A DNA stretch of 37,056 nt from Hominimerdicola alba (GCF_900112155.1 NZ_FOKQ01000034.1:1-37056), one strand, 5' to 3'. Positions 1 to 8,767 are shown, counted from the stretch's first letter. Numbers and translations are program-made. The notes: generated by a model not told the origin, from the sequence alone.

Positions 1-124
1 TTTTTTGAAGAGGGCTTGGGGGTGTGCGCTCTGAAACAGCTTATTTCACCAGTTAATATGTTTTTTTACTCTGATGTTCGGATATGGTTCGAGGGTGCTG
101 CGGTTGCAACAGCCTCTTGATGTG

Positions 125-2857
125 TTATTCTTTTGGTTTGTTCTGCATTTTAAGCTTTGCCATTTTGTAGAGGAATATTTCGGTAGCTATCACAAGCACT
201 ATCACTGCACCTGCGATGAGGGCTATGTAAAGTGCTTTGCTGTCCTTTCCGGAATCAGCAGAGGAAGATTTTTTATCGCCGTCATTTTCATCGTCTGCGG
301 TGTCTTCGGTACTGGACTTTCTGGCTTTGTTAGTTGCCTTGTTCTTGTCAGCTTCCTCTTCGTCATAGGTGGACTTTTCGGTTGATTTCGCATCGCCGCC
401 GTCATTTTCTTTGCCTATATCGGTTCCGCCTTCGCCGGGTTTTATATCTGCATTAAGTGCCGAAAAAGCTGTCAGCCATGCGAGAGAAGCGTTCCAGTTG
501 ATGGTACACTCGTTGCAGCTCCAGGCTTCTATTGAATCAACATAGCACTTCTGGGGAGCTATCTCGCCTTTCTTCCAGCCCATGCCCTTTACCCAGGGAT
601 CCTGCATACCCGAATTAGGTCCGCCCGAGAGTACGCCGCAGGGTGCTTTGGGGAATTTGTCATCTATCTGATTTGACCACCAGCGATGATGAGGATTTTC
701 TGTGGTGTGACTGCCGTATCCTGTAACGTAGGAGTAGTCCATAGCGTTGCGTCCCAACAGGTAGTCAAGACCCTGAAGTGCGCCGTCGGTGTAGCTGTCG
801 TCTTCGTTGAGTACCGCTGCATATGCAAGGACTATGGCATTATCTGCCACAAAGGAATTTGAACCCCAGAGATAGCCCTTGTCACTGTCGTTGTAGCTGA
901 GGGTGCTCTGGGCATAGGGGAGACCGTAGCCCTGTGATTCTTCAAGCTCAATATAATGGTCAGCAGCTTTTTTCAGTGATTTTTCGGCTTCGTCAGCATC
1001 ATCGAATTTGTTCTCGTTCAGCAGAGCGGTGAATGTACCGAGGGCGGCAGTGTTGCCCCAGTCGAAAGTTCCTGCGCTGTCAACGCTTTCGCCGCTGCCC
1101 ATGGTTACAGGCACATTCATATAGTACTCGGACTTTTCTGCGTCTTTCAGGTAATCCCTGTCGCCTGTGGTGGCATAAAGCTCCATGGCAGCCCAGTAGA
1201 ATTCGTCGGTAACATCGTTATCGCCGTAAGCGCCGCCGCCAACGCTCTCATCAAGGGGAGCATACATCTCGGGATGTTTTTTTGCAGCCGCATATGCTTT
1301 TTCAGCGGCTTCAAGGCAGGTGTCAGCGAAATCTTCATCAAGTTCTTTCCAAAGCCTTGCAGACTGTGCCGCGCAGGCTGCGAGGTTCAGCGTTGCCGCT
1401 GTCGTGGGGGGCTTGATTATCCTGTTCTTGTCATCGTCTGCAGGTGCTACGCCAAGACCCGTCCAGGTCTCATCGTGAGCCTTGTGGTAAGCCATGCCCG
1501 CGTATTCACTGGTATCCAGCTGCATTTTCAACATCCATTCCATTTCCCACCTTGCTTCGTCAAGCAGATCAGGGAAGCCGTTTCCGCTTTCGGGGATGAT
1601 CATTGAGCCATCAGCGAAGATATCATCATTTCCAGTGAATATGAAAAACTCATACAGATTCTGGAGCATCCACAGTGAAAGTCCGCCGTTGACGGTGTAC
1701 TTGCCGTGGTCGCCTGCATCGTACCATCCGCCAGTTACATCGACCCTGCCGCTGGTGGCGCTGTATCCCCATGTGTGCTGAATCTCGGCATCATCGGAGG
1801 TATGACCTGCTGCACGGGAGAGGTCTGATTTATCACCTGAACTGATATACTCGCTCTCTATCTCGATGCCGCTTCTGTTCTGGTAAAAATAGTTCAGGGA
1901 ATCATACAGCAGTGCCGAGTAATCGCTGACCTCATCGGGGGCGAATATCTTGAAATCACGGCTGACTGCACCATTGTCGGCTTCGATATGGAATGTTCCG
2001 CTTTCTTCAAGTTCTGAAAAATCTATGATATGCACCGTGTCCTCGGAATCCTCATCGTAGCCGAAGTATTCGCTTTTGCCCTCGTAAACGGTCTTGCCCG
2101 AATCATCCACCACTTCAAAACCGATATCATCTTTATCGGTGCAGAGGAGGGTGGCTTTCTTTTCGCGCTTTGCAAAATAGCCTACCTGATTGGTGAGGAT
2201 ATCGGCGCGCTGCCATTCCTCGGGGAACTGATAATCGTTCTCATCGCTTGTAAGGTCGATGAGGGACATATTATCAAAGGTTATCTCAGTACCAGCAGGG
2301 AAGCAACCACCTGGGGTGTACTGACCGTCACCGCCCAGATGGAAAGCCCATTCGGCAACGTCAAGGGACTGGCTTGCGGTAAATGTAAGCTCCACCTTTT
2401 TGGTCTCCTTGGCGCTTATCTGAATTGGATCCCATGTAGCATCAAGGTCGTAGCCGTTGGACATATTGTGCCACACCTCAACGTCACCGTCCAGATTGCC
2501 TATCTTGGTGTAGTACTTACCGCTCTTTGATGGTGTTATCTCGTAGGAGACTTTGTACTGGTGTCCTGCTTCGATCTTCAGACCTCTGTGGCGGAACTGG
2601 CAGTCCCATCTGTCTTCGCCGCCTTTGGACTGTCCGCCGGGGTTTACTATGGTGATCTTGTATTTGCCGTCCGAGATATCGAATTCCATCTCAGCAGTCC
2701 TCGATTCGCAAATGTGCCACGGCAGACCTACGCCGCCATCGAAATCCGTCTGCCCGAGCTGCTGACCCGCAATTACCCCAAGGGGTGCAGCGATGTTCAA
2801 TAACCAGACAGCTGCCGCCGAAGCAGACACTGCCCGTTTCACTGATCGTGTAAACAT
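125..2857 (-). CDS. Surface-anchored GH9 endoglucanase/cellobiohydrolase (CBM4_9-like, CelD_N Ig, GH9, C-terminal TM)
   Basis: This is a secreted family 9 glycoside hydrolase that should cleave beta-1,4-glucan at the cell surface. The start is the ATG at 2857, which has GGAGGT nine bases upstream. A longer reading frame begins at 2905, but the promoter places the transcript start there. The 910-residue product has a signal peptide (about 1-30), a CBM4/9-like beta-sandwich (about 35-200), an N-terminal Ig domain beginning near ILTNQVGYF, and a GH9 (alpha/alpha)6 catalytic domain. Catalytic motifs are visible: YDAGDHGKY with Asp380 and Asp383, an HHRWW motif, and the acid Glu783 in NECTINWN. 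The order CBM-Ig-GH9 resembles CbhA/CelK-type enzymes. The end is an acidic Ser/Lys/Asp-rich linker, one hydrophobic helix (about 875-897) and a basic tail. No dockerin is present, so anchoring in the membrane is inferred. Confidence 0.93.
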   Translation of the reverse strand: MFTRSVKRAVSASAAAVWLLNIAAPLGVIAGQQLGQTDFDGGVGLPWHICESRTAEMEFDISDGKYKITIVNPGGQSKGGEDRWDCQFRHRGLKIEAGHQYKVSYEITPSKSGKYYTKIGNLDGDVEVWHNMSNGYDLDATWDPIQISAKETKKVELTFTASQSLDVAEWAFHLGGDGQYTPGGCFPAGTEITFDNMSLIDLTSDENDYQFPEEWQRADILTNQVGYFAKREKKATLLCTDKDDIGFEVVDDSGKTVYEGKSEYFGYDEDSEDTVHIIDFSELEESGTFHIEADNGAVSRDFKIFAPDEVSDYSALLYDSLNYFYQNRSGIEIESEYISSGDKSDLSRAAGHTSDDAEIQHTWGYSATSGRVDVTGGWYDAGDHGKYTVNGGLSLWMLQNLYEFFIFTGNDDIFADGSMIIPESGNGFPDLLDEARWEMEWMLKMQLDTSEYAGMAYHKAHDETWTGLGVAPADDDKNRIIKPPTTAATLNLAACAAQSARLWKELDEDFADTCLEAAEKAYAAAKKHPEMYAPLDESVGGGAYGDNDVTDEFYWAAMELYATTGDRDYLKDAEKSEYYMNVPVTMGSGESVDSAGTFDWGNTAALGTFTALLNENKFDDADEAEKSLKKAADHYIELEESQGYGLPYAQSTLSYNDSDKGYLWGSNSFVADNAIVLAYAAVLNEDDSYTDGALQGLDYLLGRNAMDYSYVTGYGSHTTENPHHRWWSNQIDDKFPKAPCGVLSGGPNSGMQDPWVKGMGWKKGEIAPQKCYVDSIEAWSCNECTINWNASLAWLTAFSALNADIKPGEGGTDIGKENDGGDAKSTEKSTYDEEEADKNKATNKARKSSTEDTADDENDGDKKSSSADSGKDSKALYIALIAGAVIVLVIATEIFLYKMAKLKMQNKPKE

Positions 2858-2912
2858 TTTAATATACCTCCATATCCTAATATCGCAGTATTTCTGCAAA
2901 CCCATGCCATTT

Positions 2913-2941
2913 ATTATAACATATTATCCTCGGATTGTAAA
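2913..2941 (-). promoter_or_regulatory. Sigma-A promoter of the GH9 gene
   Basis: On the minus strand TTTACA (2936-2941) is followed after 17 bases by TATAAT (2913-2918). The predicted transcript start is near 2906, giving a leader of about 49 nt before the ATG at 2857. Confidence 0.72.
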
Positions 2942-2975
2942 GACCTCGCGCGATATACTGCAAGCCGTTTCACCA

Positions 2976-3009
2976 TAAAAAAACAGGACAAGGAATTATC
3001 CTTGCCCTG
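2976..3009 (-). terminator. Rho-independent terminator of the VTC-DUF4956-CotH operon
   Basis: On the minus strand a 10-bp stem (CAGGGCAAGG / CCTTGTCCTG, one G-U pair) is followed by seven T residues (2977-2983). It lies 16 bases after the stop codon of the 29-codon gene, and so includes that small gene in the operon. Confidence 0.82.
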
Positions 3010-3024
3010 CATTTCAGGCATCAT

Positions 3025-3114
3025 TTACAGATTCATCACTATCAGCGCCGCTATCGTGAGATAGGCAGCGAGCTCGGTCATAAAGCCTAAATTTTCTTTG
3101 ATCGTTCTGCTCAT
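3025..3114 (-). CDS. 29-residue hydrophobic micropeptide, last gene of the CotH operon
   Basis: This is a small reading frame of 29 codons plus TAA. It starts at ATG 3114, only 12 bases after the cotH-like stop codon, with GAGGTG placed just upstream and overlapping the end of the CotH gene. The product begins MSRTIKENLGF and continues into a hydrophobic helix (about residues 11-29, with TELAAYLTIAALIV), so a single-pass membrane peptide is predicted. It falls between the CotH gene and the operon terminator, which supports translation. No family is recognised and its function is unknown. It could help anchor or assemble the CotH or DUF4956 proteins, but that is only a guess. Confidence 0.6.
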   Translation of the reverse strand: MSRTIKENLGFMTELAAYLTIAALIVMNL

Positions 3115-3126
3115 TTTACACCTCAG

Positions 3127-5457
3127 TTATTTTCTCTTGAACTTGAAAGCGAATATCAGTCCGAATAACAGGACACCTGCGGATACACCTACAAGTACCA
3201 GTGGTACTGTGCGGCTGCCTGCGTTTGAGCCGTTAGGCGAGAATTCTCCGCCCTGGGGCATTCTGCCGCCTGCGTTCTTGTCATCGCCGCCCGAGGGACG
3301 CTGCATCATGCCGCCCTGACGGTCGTTCTGCTTTTCTTTGGCAGTATCTTCATTTTCAGTGCTTTCGCTTTCTGACGGCTTTTCGGTATTTTTGCTTTCG
3401 TCAGATGTGTCTGTCTGCTTATCCTTTCCGCCGAATCCGCCGGGCATATTACTGGGGTCAAAATCTTCAGGCATATTTGAAGGATCGAAGTCTTCCGGCA
3501 TATTGCTCGGGTCGAAACCGCCCTGCATATTGCTTGGATCAAAGCCATCCGGCATATTTGAAGGATCAAAATCCTCAGGCATATTACTTGGGTCGAAGCC
3601 CTCGGGTCTTTTACCGCTCGGGGACTTCTTTTCGCTGAGGTTAGCCGCCTTTGCGGGTGCGGGAGTATTCAGTACCTTTACACTGCTGAGGAGTTCGGCA
3701 GATGAACTGTCAGCGGAGGAATCCTCGGTGCTCTTATCAGTGCTGTCATCGGAGCTCTTGTCCTTTGAACCAAAACCGCCGAAGCCGCCCATATCGGGCA
3801 TACCCTTGCCGCCGAATCCGCCGCCGTTTCCACCCATTGAACCCATATCTGAAAGGTTCAGGGAAGAGCAGTCGATAAGTGCGGAGCTGTCAGCGCTCTG
3901 ACCTTCGCTTGTGGAAGGTATAGTGCCATCCAGCTGACCCTTTACGCTCTCACTTCTCAGTGTGCAAAAGCCGCTTATTGCTTCAACACCCTTTTTGAAT
4001 TCATCATAGGTGCAGAACTTGGTGGGGTCTTTTTCAACGTACTTGTCTATCATCTCAGCGGTATCGCTTACAAGCGCCGCGAAGTCTGTGCTGTTTACGA
4101 ATTCGCTGAACAGTTCGTGATACTGTTCTGTGTAATCTTCATTATCGAATATCCATGATATCATAGGTCTGTCTTCCATGCCGTTTGATACGGGTGTATC
4201 GATAGGCGCGTTAACGCTTGAAGATGCATTTCCGCCCATGAATGTGCCGTAGGCAAGGTTGTAATCCCAGGGTATCATCGAAAGCTGACCGTCCTTTTCG
4301 TACAGATAGTAATTGTGTATCATCTGACCTGTGTAGCTGTCGCCGTTGCAGAGGAAGTTGTGTACCACGAAATAGCGGATGACTTCTTCGGTATCTACCG
4401 TGTTTTCGATATCGGTCTGCTCGGTCAGATTTTTGATGGATTTGATAAGACGCTTCTTGTCAGCGGTGTCGATTATGGTCTTGGCATTGCCGAAGATATT
4501 GCTGTAGCTGTCCTCGTCATCATCGGAATATTTCAGCTTTACATCGTCACTGCCCATACCGAATCCGCCAAAACCGCCTTTGCCGCCATTTTCACCACCG
4601 AACATCTTTGAGGGGTCAAAATCACCCATATCGCCCATGTCGGGCATTTCACCATCGAACATCTGTGAGGGATCAAAGTCACCCATATCGGGCATATTTG
4701 AAAAGTCAAAATTACCGGGAGCGAAACCACCGTTTTCATCGAATTTTTCATCGCCGCCCTTGTCATCATCGGAAGAATTCTTGTTCATGAAATCGCCCAT
4801 GCTGAAATCCTTGCCGTTGCCGGGTCCGCCGCCGCCGAAGCTAAGGCTGTCGGGCTTGTAAAGTTCGCCGTAGTTTGAACCGTAGTTTCTTTCAAGGAAA
4901 GAATCCTCGATAGCTTCAACAGCCAGATAAAGACCCCAGTCTTCGCCGTTCACGGTGATGTACACATAGCTGCACAGAGGGGTATCAACCCCGAAATCGT
5001 ACATCATGGTGTATGCCAGATAGTCCTTCATGTAGCTGTTGTCCTGTATGATATTGTTCAGGCAGAGCTTGTCAAGTCCGTGGTAGCTCTTGCCCTTTTC
5101 GTACTGGTCAAACTCTATCTTGAAGCTGTATCTGCTGCTGTCCATGTTCTTTACTGAACTCAGGGAGGTGTTGCCCTTGCCGCGTATACCAACGTTCTTG
5201 ACTGCTTCGCCGTCGATGACAACACTGCAGGCTGAGTATTCTTCGCTCTCGCAGGTCTCGATAAAGCTGTCCCAGTCGTCCATCACTATATCAAGGGTAT
5301 GCACTTTTGATCTGTCGAAAAGCCTTGCTTCATATCCCGCGGCAGTCGCCTTAACTTCGATACCAAGTGCCTGACCGTTGCAGAACAGTATAGTGATGAG
5401 AAGCGTCAGCACAGTGATAACAGCGCATATCCTGTCTATGTTTTTGTTTGCCGACAT
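3127..5457 (-). CDS. CotH-family kinase-like surface protein with FDPSNM repeats and C-terminal TM
   Basis: This 776-residue secreted protein has a CotH kinase domain, a family related to atypical protein kinases such as the Bacillus spore-coat kinase CotH. It has an N-terminal signal or TM segment (about 9-30), the hallmark RGKGNTS motif (92-98) and the catalytic-region motif IPWDYN with Asp398. A long Gly/Met/Asp-rich insertion (about 200-300: GDFDPS, GGFGGFG) interrupts the domain. After it come Ser-rich linkers, six 9-residue FDPSNMPED-type repeats, a QGGMMQRP-rich stretch, and a C-terminal membrane helix ending in FKFKRK. It starts 12 bases after the DUF4956 gene with AAGGA upstream. In rumen clostridia CotH proteins are often extracellular and unrelated to sporulation, so a surface role is inferred. 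Its substrate is unknown. Confidence 0.88.
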   Translation of the reverse strand: MSANKNIDRICAVITVLTLLITILFCNGQALGIEVKATAAGYEARLFDRSKVHTLDIVMDDWDSFIETCESEEYSACSVVIDGEAVKNVGIRGKGNTSLSSVKNMDSSRYSFKIEFDQYEKGKSYHGLDKLCLNNIIQDNSYMKDYLAYTMMYDFGVDTPLCSYVYITVNGEDWGLYLAVEAIEDSFLERNYGSNYGELYKPDSLSFGGGGPGNGKDFSMGDFMNKNSSDDDKGGDEKFDENGGFAPGNFDFSNMPDMGDFDPSQMFDGEMPDMGDMGDFDPSKMFGGENGGKGGFGGFGMGSDDVKLKYSDDDEDSYSNIFGNAKTIIDTADKKRLIKSIKNLTEQTDIENTVDTEEVIRYFVVHNFLCNGDSYTGQMIHNYYLYEKDGQLSMIPWDYNLAYGTFMGGNASSSVNAPIDTPVSNGMEDRPMISWIFDNEDYTEQYHELFSEFVNSTDFAALVSDTAEMIDKYVEKDPTKFCTYDEFKKGVEAISGFCTLRSESVKGQLDGTIPSTSEGQSADSSALIDCSSLNLSDMGSMGGNGGGFGGKGMPDMGGFGGFGSKDKSSDDSTDKSTEDSSADSSSAELLSSVKVLNTPAPAKAANLSEKKSPSGKRPEGFDPSNMPEDFDPSNMPDGFDPSNMQGGFDPSNMPEDFDPSNMPEDFDPSNMPGGFGGKDKQTDTSDESKNTEKPSESESTENEDTAKEKQNDRQGGMMQRPSGGDDKNAGGRMPQGGEFSPNGSNAGSRTVPLVLVGVSAGVLLFGLIFAFKFKRK
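3436..3597 (-). repeat. Six tandem 27-bp coding repeats in the CotH-like gene
   Basis: Six consecutive 9-residue units (FDPSN-M-P/Q-E/D/G-D/G) occupy 162 bases. Codons differ between copies (gaa/aaa for Phe, varied Asp and Ser codons), so the repeat is held at protein level and is not a very recent duplication. Confidence 0.85.
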
Positions 5458-5469
5458 TATCTCACGTCC

Positions 5470-6141
5470 TTATCCCATGTAATCTCCGTTGTAGCTGACC
5501 AGAACCGCGCTCTGAACACCGTTCATATCGGAAAGCTCGTTGATGAAATCGGTGTTGTCGTCTTTCAGGCGGATCTCTGTGTTCAGCTCTACAAGACCTT
5601 TCTGTGCTGTCTTGCTCTTGATAACGCATCTTTCGGTCTTGCTGTCGAGGAATGCCTTTGCATTCTTTTCAGCGTCGTGATTGTCGCAGCGGATAACTAC
5701 GATGTAGGGGTTCTTGTGGGATTTTCTGTTAACGAATACAAGAAGTATCACGCCGATGAGCACGCTGCCGATAACTGCAAGAGGTATCATGCCTGCCGCA
5801 AGAACTATGCCTACAGCGATGGACCAGAACAGGAAAGCGATATCAAGGGGTTCTTTGATTGCTGTACGGAAACGCACGATAGACAGCGCACCAACCATAC
5901 CAAGGGAAAGAACTACGTTGCTTGTAACTGCAAGTATAACTACTGTGGATATCATTGTCAGCGCTACAAGGGTAGTTCCGAAGCTGGATGAATACATAAC
6001 GCCGTTGTAGGTCTTTTTGTATACCATGAATATGAACATACCCAGTCCGAAAGCCAGCACAAGGGCGATAGCCATATCAAGTATGCTGACACTGGTCACA
6101 TTTTCAAGAAAATTTGATTTAAAGATATCTTTGAAGCTCAT
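5470..6141 (-). CDS. DUF4956-family integral membrane protein
   Basis: This 223-residue membrane protein matches the DUF4956 family by its pattern: three or four N-terminal membrane helices (about 20-125) with the signature SLGMVGALSIVRFRTAIKEP, then a soluble C-terminal alpha/beta domain (about 135-223). The signature loop sits between two helices. It starts at ATG 6141 with AGGAG nine bases upstream, 21 bases after the VTC gene, and is followed within 12 bases by the CotH gene. DUF4956 genes are commonly neighbours of VTC-domain and CotH genes in bacteria (family knowledge). The biochemical function is unknown. A channel or scaffold for the polyphosphate polymerase is a reasonable inference. 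Confidence 0.87.
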   Translation of the reverse strand: MSFKDIFKSNFLENVTSVSILDMAIALVLAFGLGMFIFMVYKKTYNGVMYSSSFGTTLVALTMISTVVILAVTSNVVLSLGMVGALSIVRFRTAIKEPLDIAFLFWSIAVGIVLAAGMIPLAVIGSVLIGVILLVFVNRKSHKNPYIVVIRCDNHDAEKNAKAFLDSKTERCVIKSKTAQKGLVELNTEIRLKDDNTDFINELSDMNGVQSAVLVSYNGDYMG

Positions 6142-6162
6142 TGTGGATTCTCCTTTATTATA

Positions 6163-6831
6163 TTATCCGTAGATACGACAGGCTGCATATTTTGAAAATG
6201 CACCCTCGTGCCTGTCTGCAAGGGCGACCGCATCTCTTATGATGTCAGGCAGGAAACCGTCCCACTTGACTTCCAGTATTATCAGCTCCGATACAGGGAC
6301 TGTAACACAATCACTTTTTAGAAAGTCAGTACATCTCATACCGCTTCTGACATTGTAATCAAGGGTCACCCTGACGTTGCCAGCGGGATAGATGAAAGGC
6401 TCGCGGGTATAATCAACGATGGTCTTTGGGGCTATGCCCTGGGTGTACATCTTTGAATACAGCTCACGTATCAGCGGATATTGTGAATCCAGCATCCAGC
6501 TGATATCGCCGTCAACTATTCTCTGTGCCTGCTCAGCGGTGAGAGGAGCGCTTTGCTTATTTCCGAGATTCGCGAACTTACTCTTCTTTTCAAGATGTAT
6601 GACAGATGTATCACCATTATAGTACCGTATCCTGAATTTTTCACGAATGCTCACTCCATTCAGCTTTTCCTTCAGCGCCTTGTCAGCGAGGTTGTCAAAG
6701 TAAAGACTTCTTATGAAGTATTTGCCGTCGATAGCATGAGGGTCATGATATGCCACAGCATTCAATCGGTGACGTATCGTCATCATATCCGAGTAATTTA
6801 TCTCATGCTTTATCTCATGTCTGAGGTCCAT
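6163..6831 (-). CDS. VTC-domain polyphosphate polymerase-like protein
   Basis: This 222-residue soluble protein has the VTC tunnel fold, the catalytic domain of the yeast vacuolar transporter chaperone that makes polyphosphate from ATP. Conserved strands with basic and acidic tunnel residues are visible in order: RHEIKHEI (4-11), RSLYFDN, REKFRIRYY, IHLEKKSK, VDYTREPF, NVRVTLDYNVR, ILEVKWDGF and SKYAACR. Length fits a minimal bacterial VTC domain without an SPX domain. It is the first gene of the operon. The start at 6831 has AAGGGGTG upstream. Polyphosphate synthesis is inferred from the family, and some bacterial VTC-like proteins are uncharacterised. Confidence 0.88.
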   Translation of the reverse strand: MDLRHEIKHEINYSDMMTIRHRLNAVAYHDPHAIDGKYFIRSLYFDNLADKALKEKLNGVSIREKFRIRYYNGDTSVIHLEKKSKFANLGNKQSAPLTAEQAQRIVDGDISWMLDSQYPLIRELYSKMYTQGIAPKTIVDYTREPFIYPAGNVRVTLDYNVRSGMRCTDFLKSDCVTVPVSELIILEVKWDGFLPDIIRDAVALADRHEGAFSKYAACRIYG

Positions 6832-7173
6832 ACTATCACCCCTTTCGTTTTTATTATCCGAAACGACCTGCTGTCGGCTCGGATCTCTCTTACGGGTTTT
6901 ATTATAAACGTTTTAACTAAAATAAAACTTAAAGAAATACTTAAGTCAGATCGTTTATTTTACCTCATACTAACTTCATATCCATTGTTTACGGGGCTTT
7001 TACAGTTCTTGGTCTATATTGCGGCAAAACAACTTTGTGCAAAACCAACATGAAATCTGATCAATGTTTGTGAAAAATCACACCAAAAAAACTCTTCTGC
7101 CGAAACGTATATATGATGTAAGCGGCAGAGAGCCGCAGATCCGATGACAAAAACAATAACGGAGGGAACAACT
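6832..7173. other. Divergent intergenic region between the VTC operon and the VWA lipoprotein gene
   Basis: This is an AT-rich stretch holding the divergent control regions. A TATAAT on the minus strand (6901-6906) is a plausible -10 for the VTC operon, but no good -35 was found. A small GCGGC/GCCGC hairpin lies at 7122-7136 in the leader of the lipoprotein gene. No convincing promoter for that gene and no short gene were seen. Confidence 0.5.
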
Positions 7174-8553
7174 ATGAAAAAGATGGATATCAGAAAAATA
7201 ACAGCAATGACAGCGGCTCTGGTGATGTGCATATCAATGGCATCTTGCGGACAGGCAGATACCTCGTCAGCCAAAGGCGGCAAGGCAGCTAAAAAATCTG
7301 GAACAACAAAGAGCGTTACAGATGCTGAAACTGCCGCTGAGACAACAACAGCAGCTGCAAAGAAAGCTGAGGCTTCCGAAGATGCAGGGTATGAGGGCGA
7401 GATGGCTGATATGAAGATGGAAACAGCTGCTGATGCGGATATGGCAATGACGACAGAGGGTATGGCTCTGGATGCAGCTGCCAAGTCCGATGATGCTGCT
7501 TCTCCCGCGCTTGCAGGTGATGAGGACATACTCCCGGGTGAGCCGGATACCGCTGTTGACGGCAAGGCTTTCGTGCTTACAGCAGGGGAGTGGAACGATA
7601 ACAACAACTGGGGCTTTTTTACAAATCTTGCAAAGAACGGCACTATCAATTTCCCTGTGTTCGGTTTTGACCCCACCCACAGGATAGCAGTAACAGTTAC
7701 CAAGGACGGCGAGCCCGCACGTGAGCAGCTTGTTGAACTTCTGGACAGCGACGGCAATCTTATCTGGATGGCAAAGTCTGACAAGAACGGTATGGCTTAT
7801 GTGTTCTATAAGAATGGTATGAAACCCGCCAAGGTAAGGTGCGGCGAAAGTGTGCAAGAAGTTACGGGTGACAGCAATGACGGTCAGGGCGACGCAGGCA
7901 CTAACGAAGTAACCCTTGAAGCTATGGACAGCAAAAAGCTCGACGATACACAGGTAATGTTCATACTGGATACCACAGGTTCTATGGGCGATGAGATAGC
8001 ATATCTCCAGATGGATTTCGCATCTATTGCTGAGGATGTCGATGACGGACACACCACTTTCTCTGTTAACTTCTACCGCGATGAGGGCGATGATTATGTT
8101 ACCAAGTGCAATAGGTTCACAAATAATGTCAAGGTGATACAGGATGACCTTAACCGCGAAAGTGCTACCGGCGGCGGAGATTTCCCCGAGGCTGTTGCAG
8201 AGATACTCGAGGAGACCATAACAGACAACGATGAGTGGAGCGAGAGCGCAAACAAGATAGCTTTCCTTATCTTTGATGCACCTCCCCATGACGGCAAAGA
8301 GGACAAGTTGGAAGCAGCTGTACAGACCGCAGCAGCAAAGGGCATACACCTTGTACCCGTTGTATCCTCAGGCGCTGACCGTGACACAGAACTTTTCGGC
8401 AGAGCTATAGCAGCCGAGACAAACAGCAACTATATCTTCCTTACAGACGATTCAGGCGTTGGCGGTTCTCACCTTGAACCCATCATAGGCGACTACGATG
8501 TTGAGCTTCTGCATGATATCATAGTAAGGAATATCACAAGCCTGAGAGACTGA
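7174..8553 (+). CDS. Secreted lipoprotein with von Willebrand factor A domain
   Basis: The product is a 459-residue lipoprotein. The start is ATG 7174 (MKKMDIRK), with GGAGGG seven bases upstream, rather than the ATG at 7144. A signal peptide ends in a lipobox-like MASC with Cys25 as the lipidation site. Next is a low-complexity Ala/Thr/Glu/Met linker (about 30-130), a small beta domain with GEPAREQLVELLDSDGN (about 165-225) that looks like a carboxypeptidase-regulatory or SpaA-like fold, and a VWA domain (about 260-459). The metal-site motif is DTTGSMGDE with Asp266. A conserved GGGDFPEA loop and FDAPPHDG follow. VWA domains bind protein partners through a divalent metal. The ligand here is unknown. 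It is a monocistronic gene with its own terminator. Confidence 0.88.
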   Translation: MKKMDIRKITAMTAALVMCISMASCGQADTSSAKGGKAAKKSGTTKSVTDAETAAETTTAAAKKAEASEDAGYEGEMADMKMETAADADMAMTTEGMALDAAAKSDDAASPALAGDEDILPGEPDTAVDGKAFVLTAGEWNDNNNWGFFTNLAKNGTINFPVFGFDPTHRIAVTVTKDGEPAREQLVELLDSDGNLIWMAKSDKNGMAYVFYKNGMKPAKVRCGESVQEVTGDSNDGQGDAGTNEVTLEAMDSKKLDDTQVMFILDTTGSMGDEIAYLQMDFASIAEDVDDGHTTFSVNFYRDEGDDYVTKCNRFTNNVKVIQDDLNRESATGGGDFPEAVAEILEETITDNDEWSESANKIAFLIFDAPPHDGKEDKLEAAVQTAAAKGIHLVPVVSSGADRDTELFGRAIAAETNSNYIFLTDDSGVGGSHLEPIIGDYDVELLHDIIVRNITSLRD

Positions 8554-8590
8554 TATAAAAGAAGTGTTTTCAACTGCATAAATTGACCCC

Positions 8591-8628
8591 GACCGCCGAT
8601 ATGTATTTGTACATATCGGCGGTCTTTT
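8591..8628 (+). terminator. Terminator of the VWA lipoprotein gene
   Basis: A perfect 15-bp stem (8591-8605 with 8610-8624) around a TTTG loop is followed by TTTT, 38 bases after the stop codon. Confidence 0.88.
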
Positions 8629-8732
8629 GATGGTGATTGATATTAAACTGAAAAAAACGACAGATTGAATGCTTAATTAATCATATATTTATATTACAAT
8701 AGTACATTTATTAATGTTTAGACCGTATTCAA

Positions 8733-8761
8733 TTGACATTTTTTTCGCAATGATGTATAAT
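8733..8761 (+). promoter_or_regulatory. Consensus sigma-A promoter of the GGDEF-EAL gene
   Basis: TTGACA (8733-8738), a 17-base spacer and TATAAT (8756-8761) match the consensus exactly. Transcription would begin near 8768, about 283 nt before the ATG at 9051. Confidence 0.82.
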
Positions 8762-8767
8762 AATTGT

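Noticed and set aside
7014-8349. Open frames of 256 and 360 codons opposite the VWA lipoprotein gene
   Set aside because: The low-complexity Ala/Thr and Glu codons of the real gene keep the other strand free of stops. There are no start signals.
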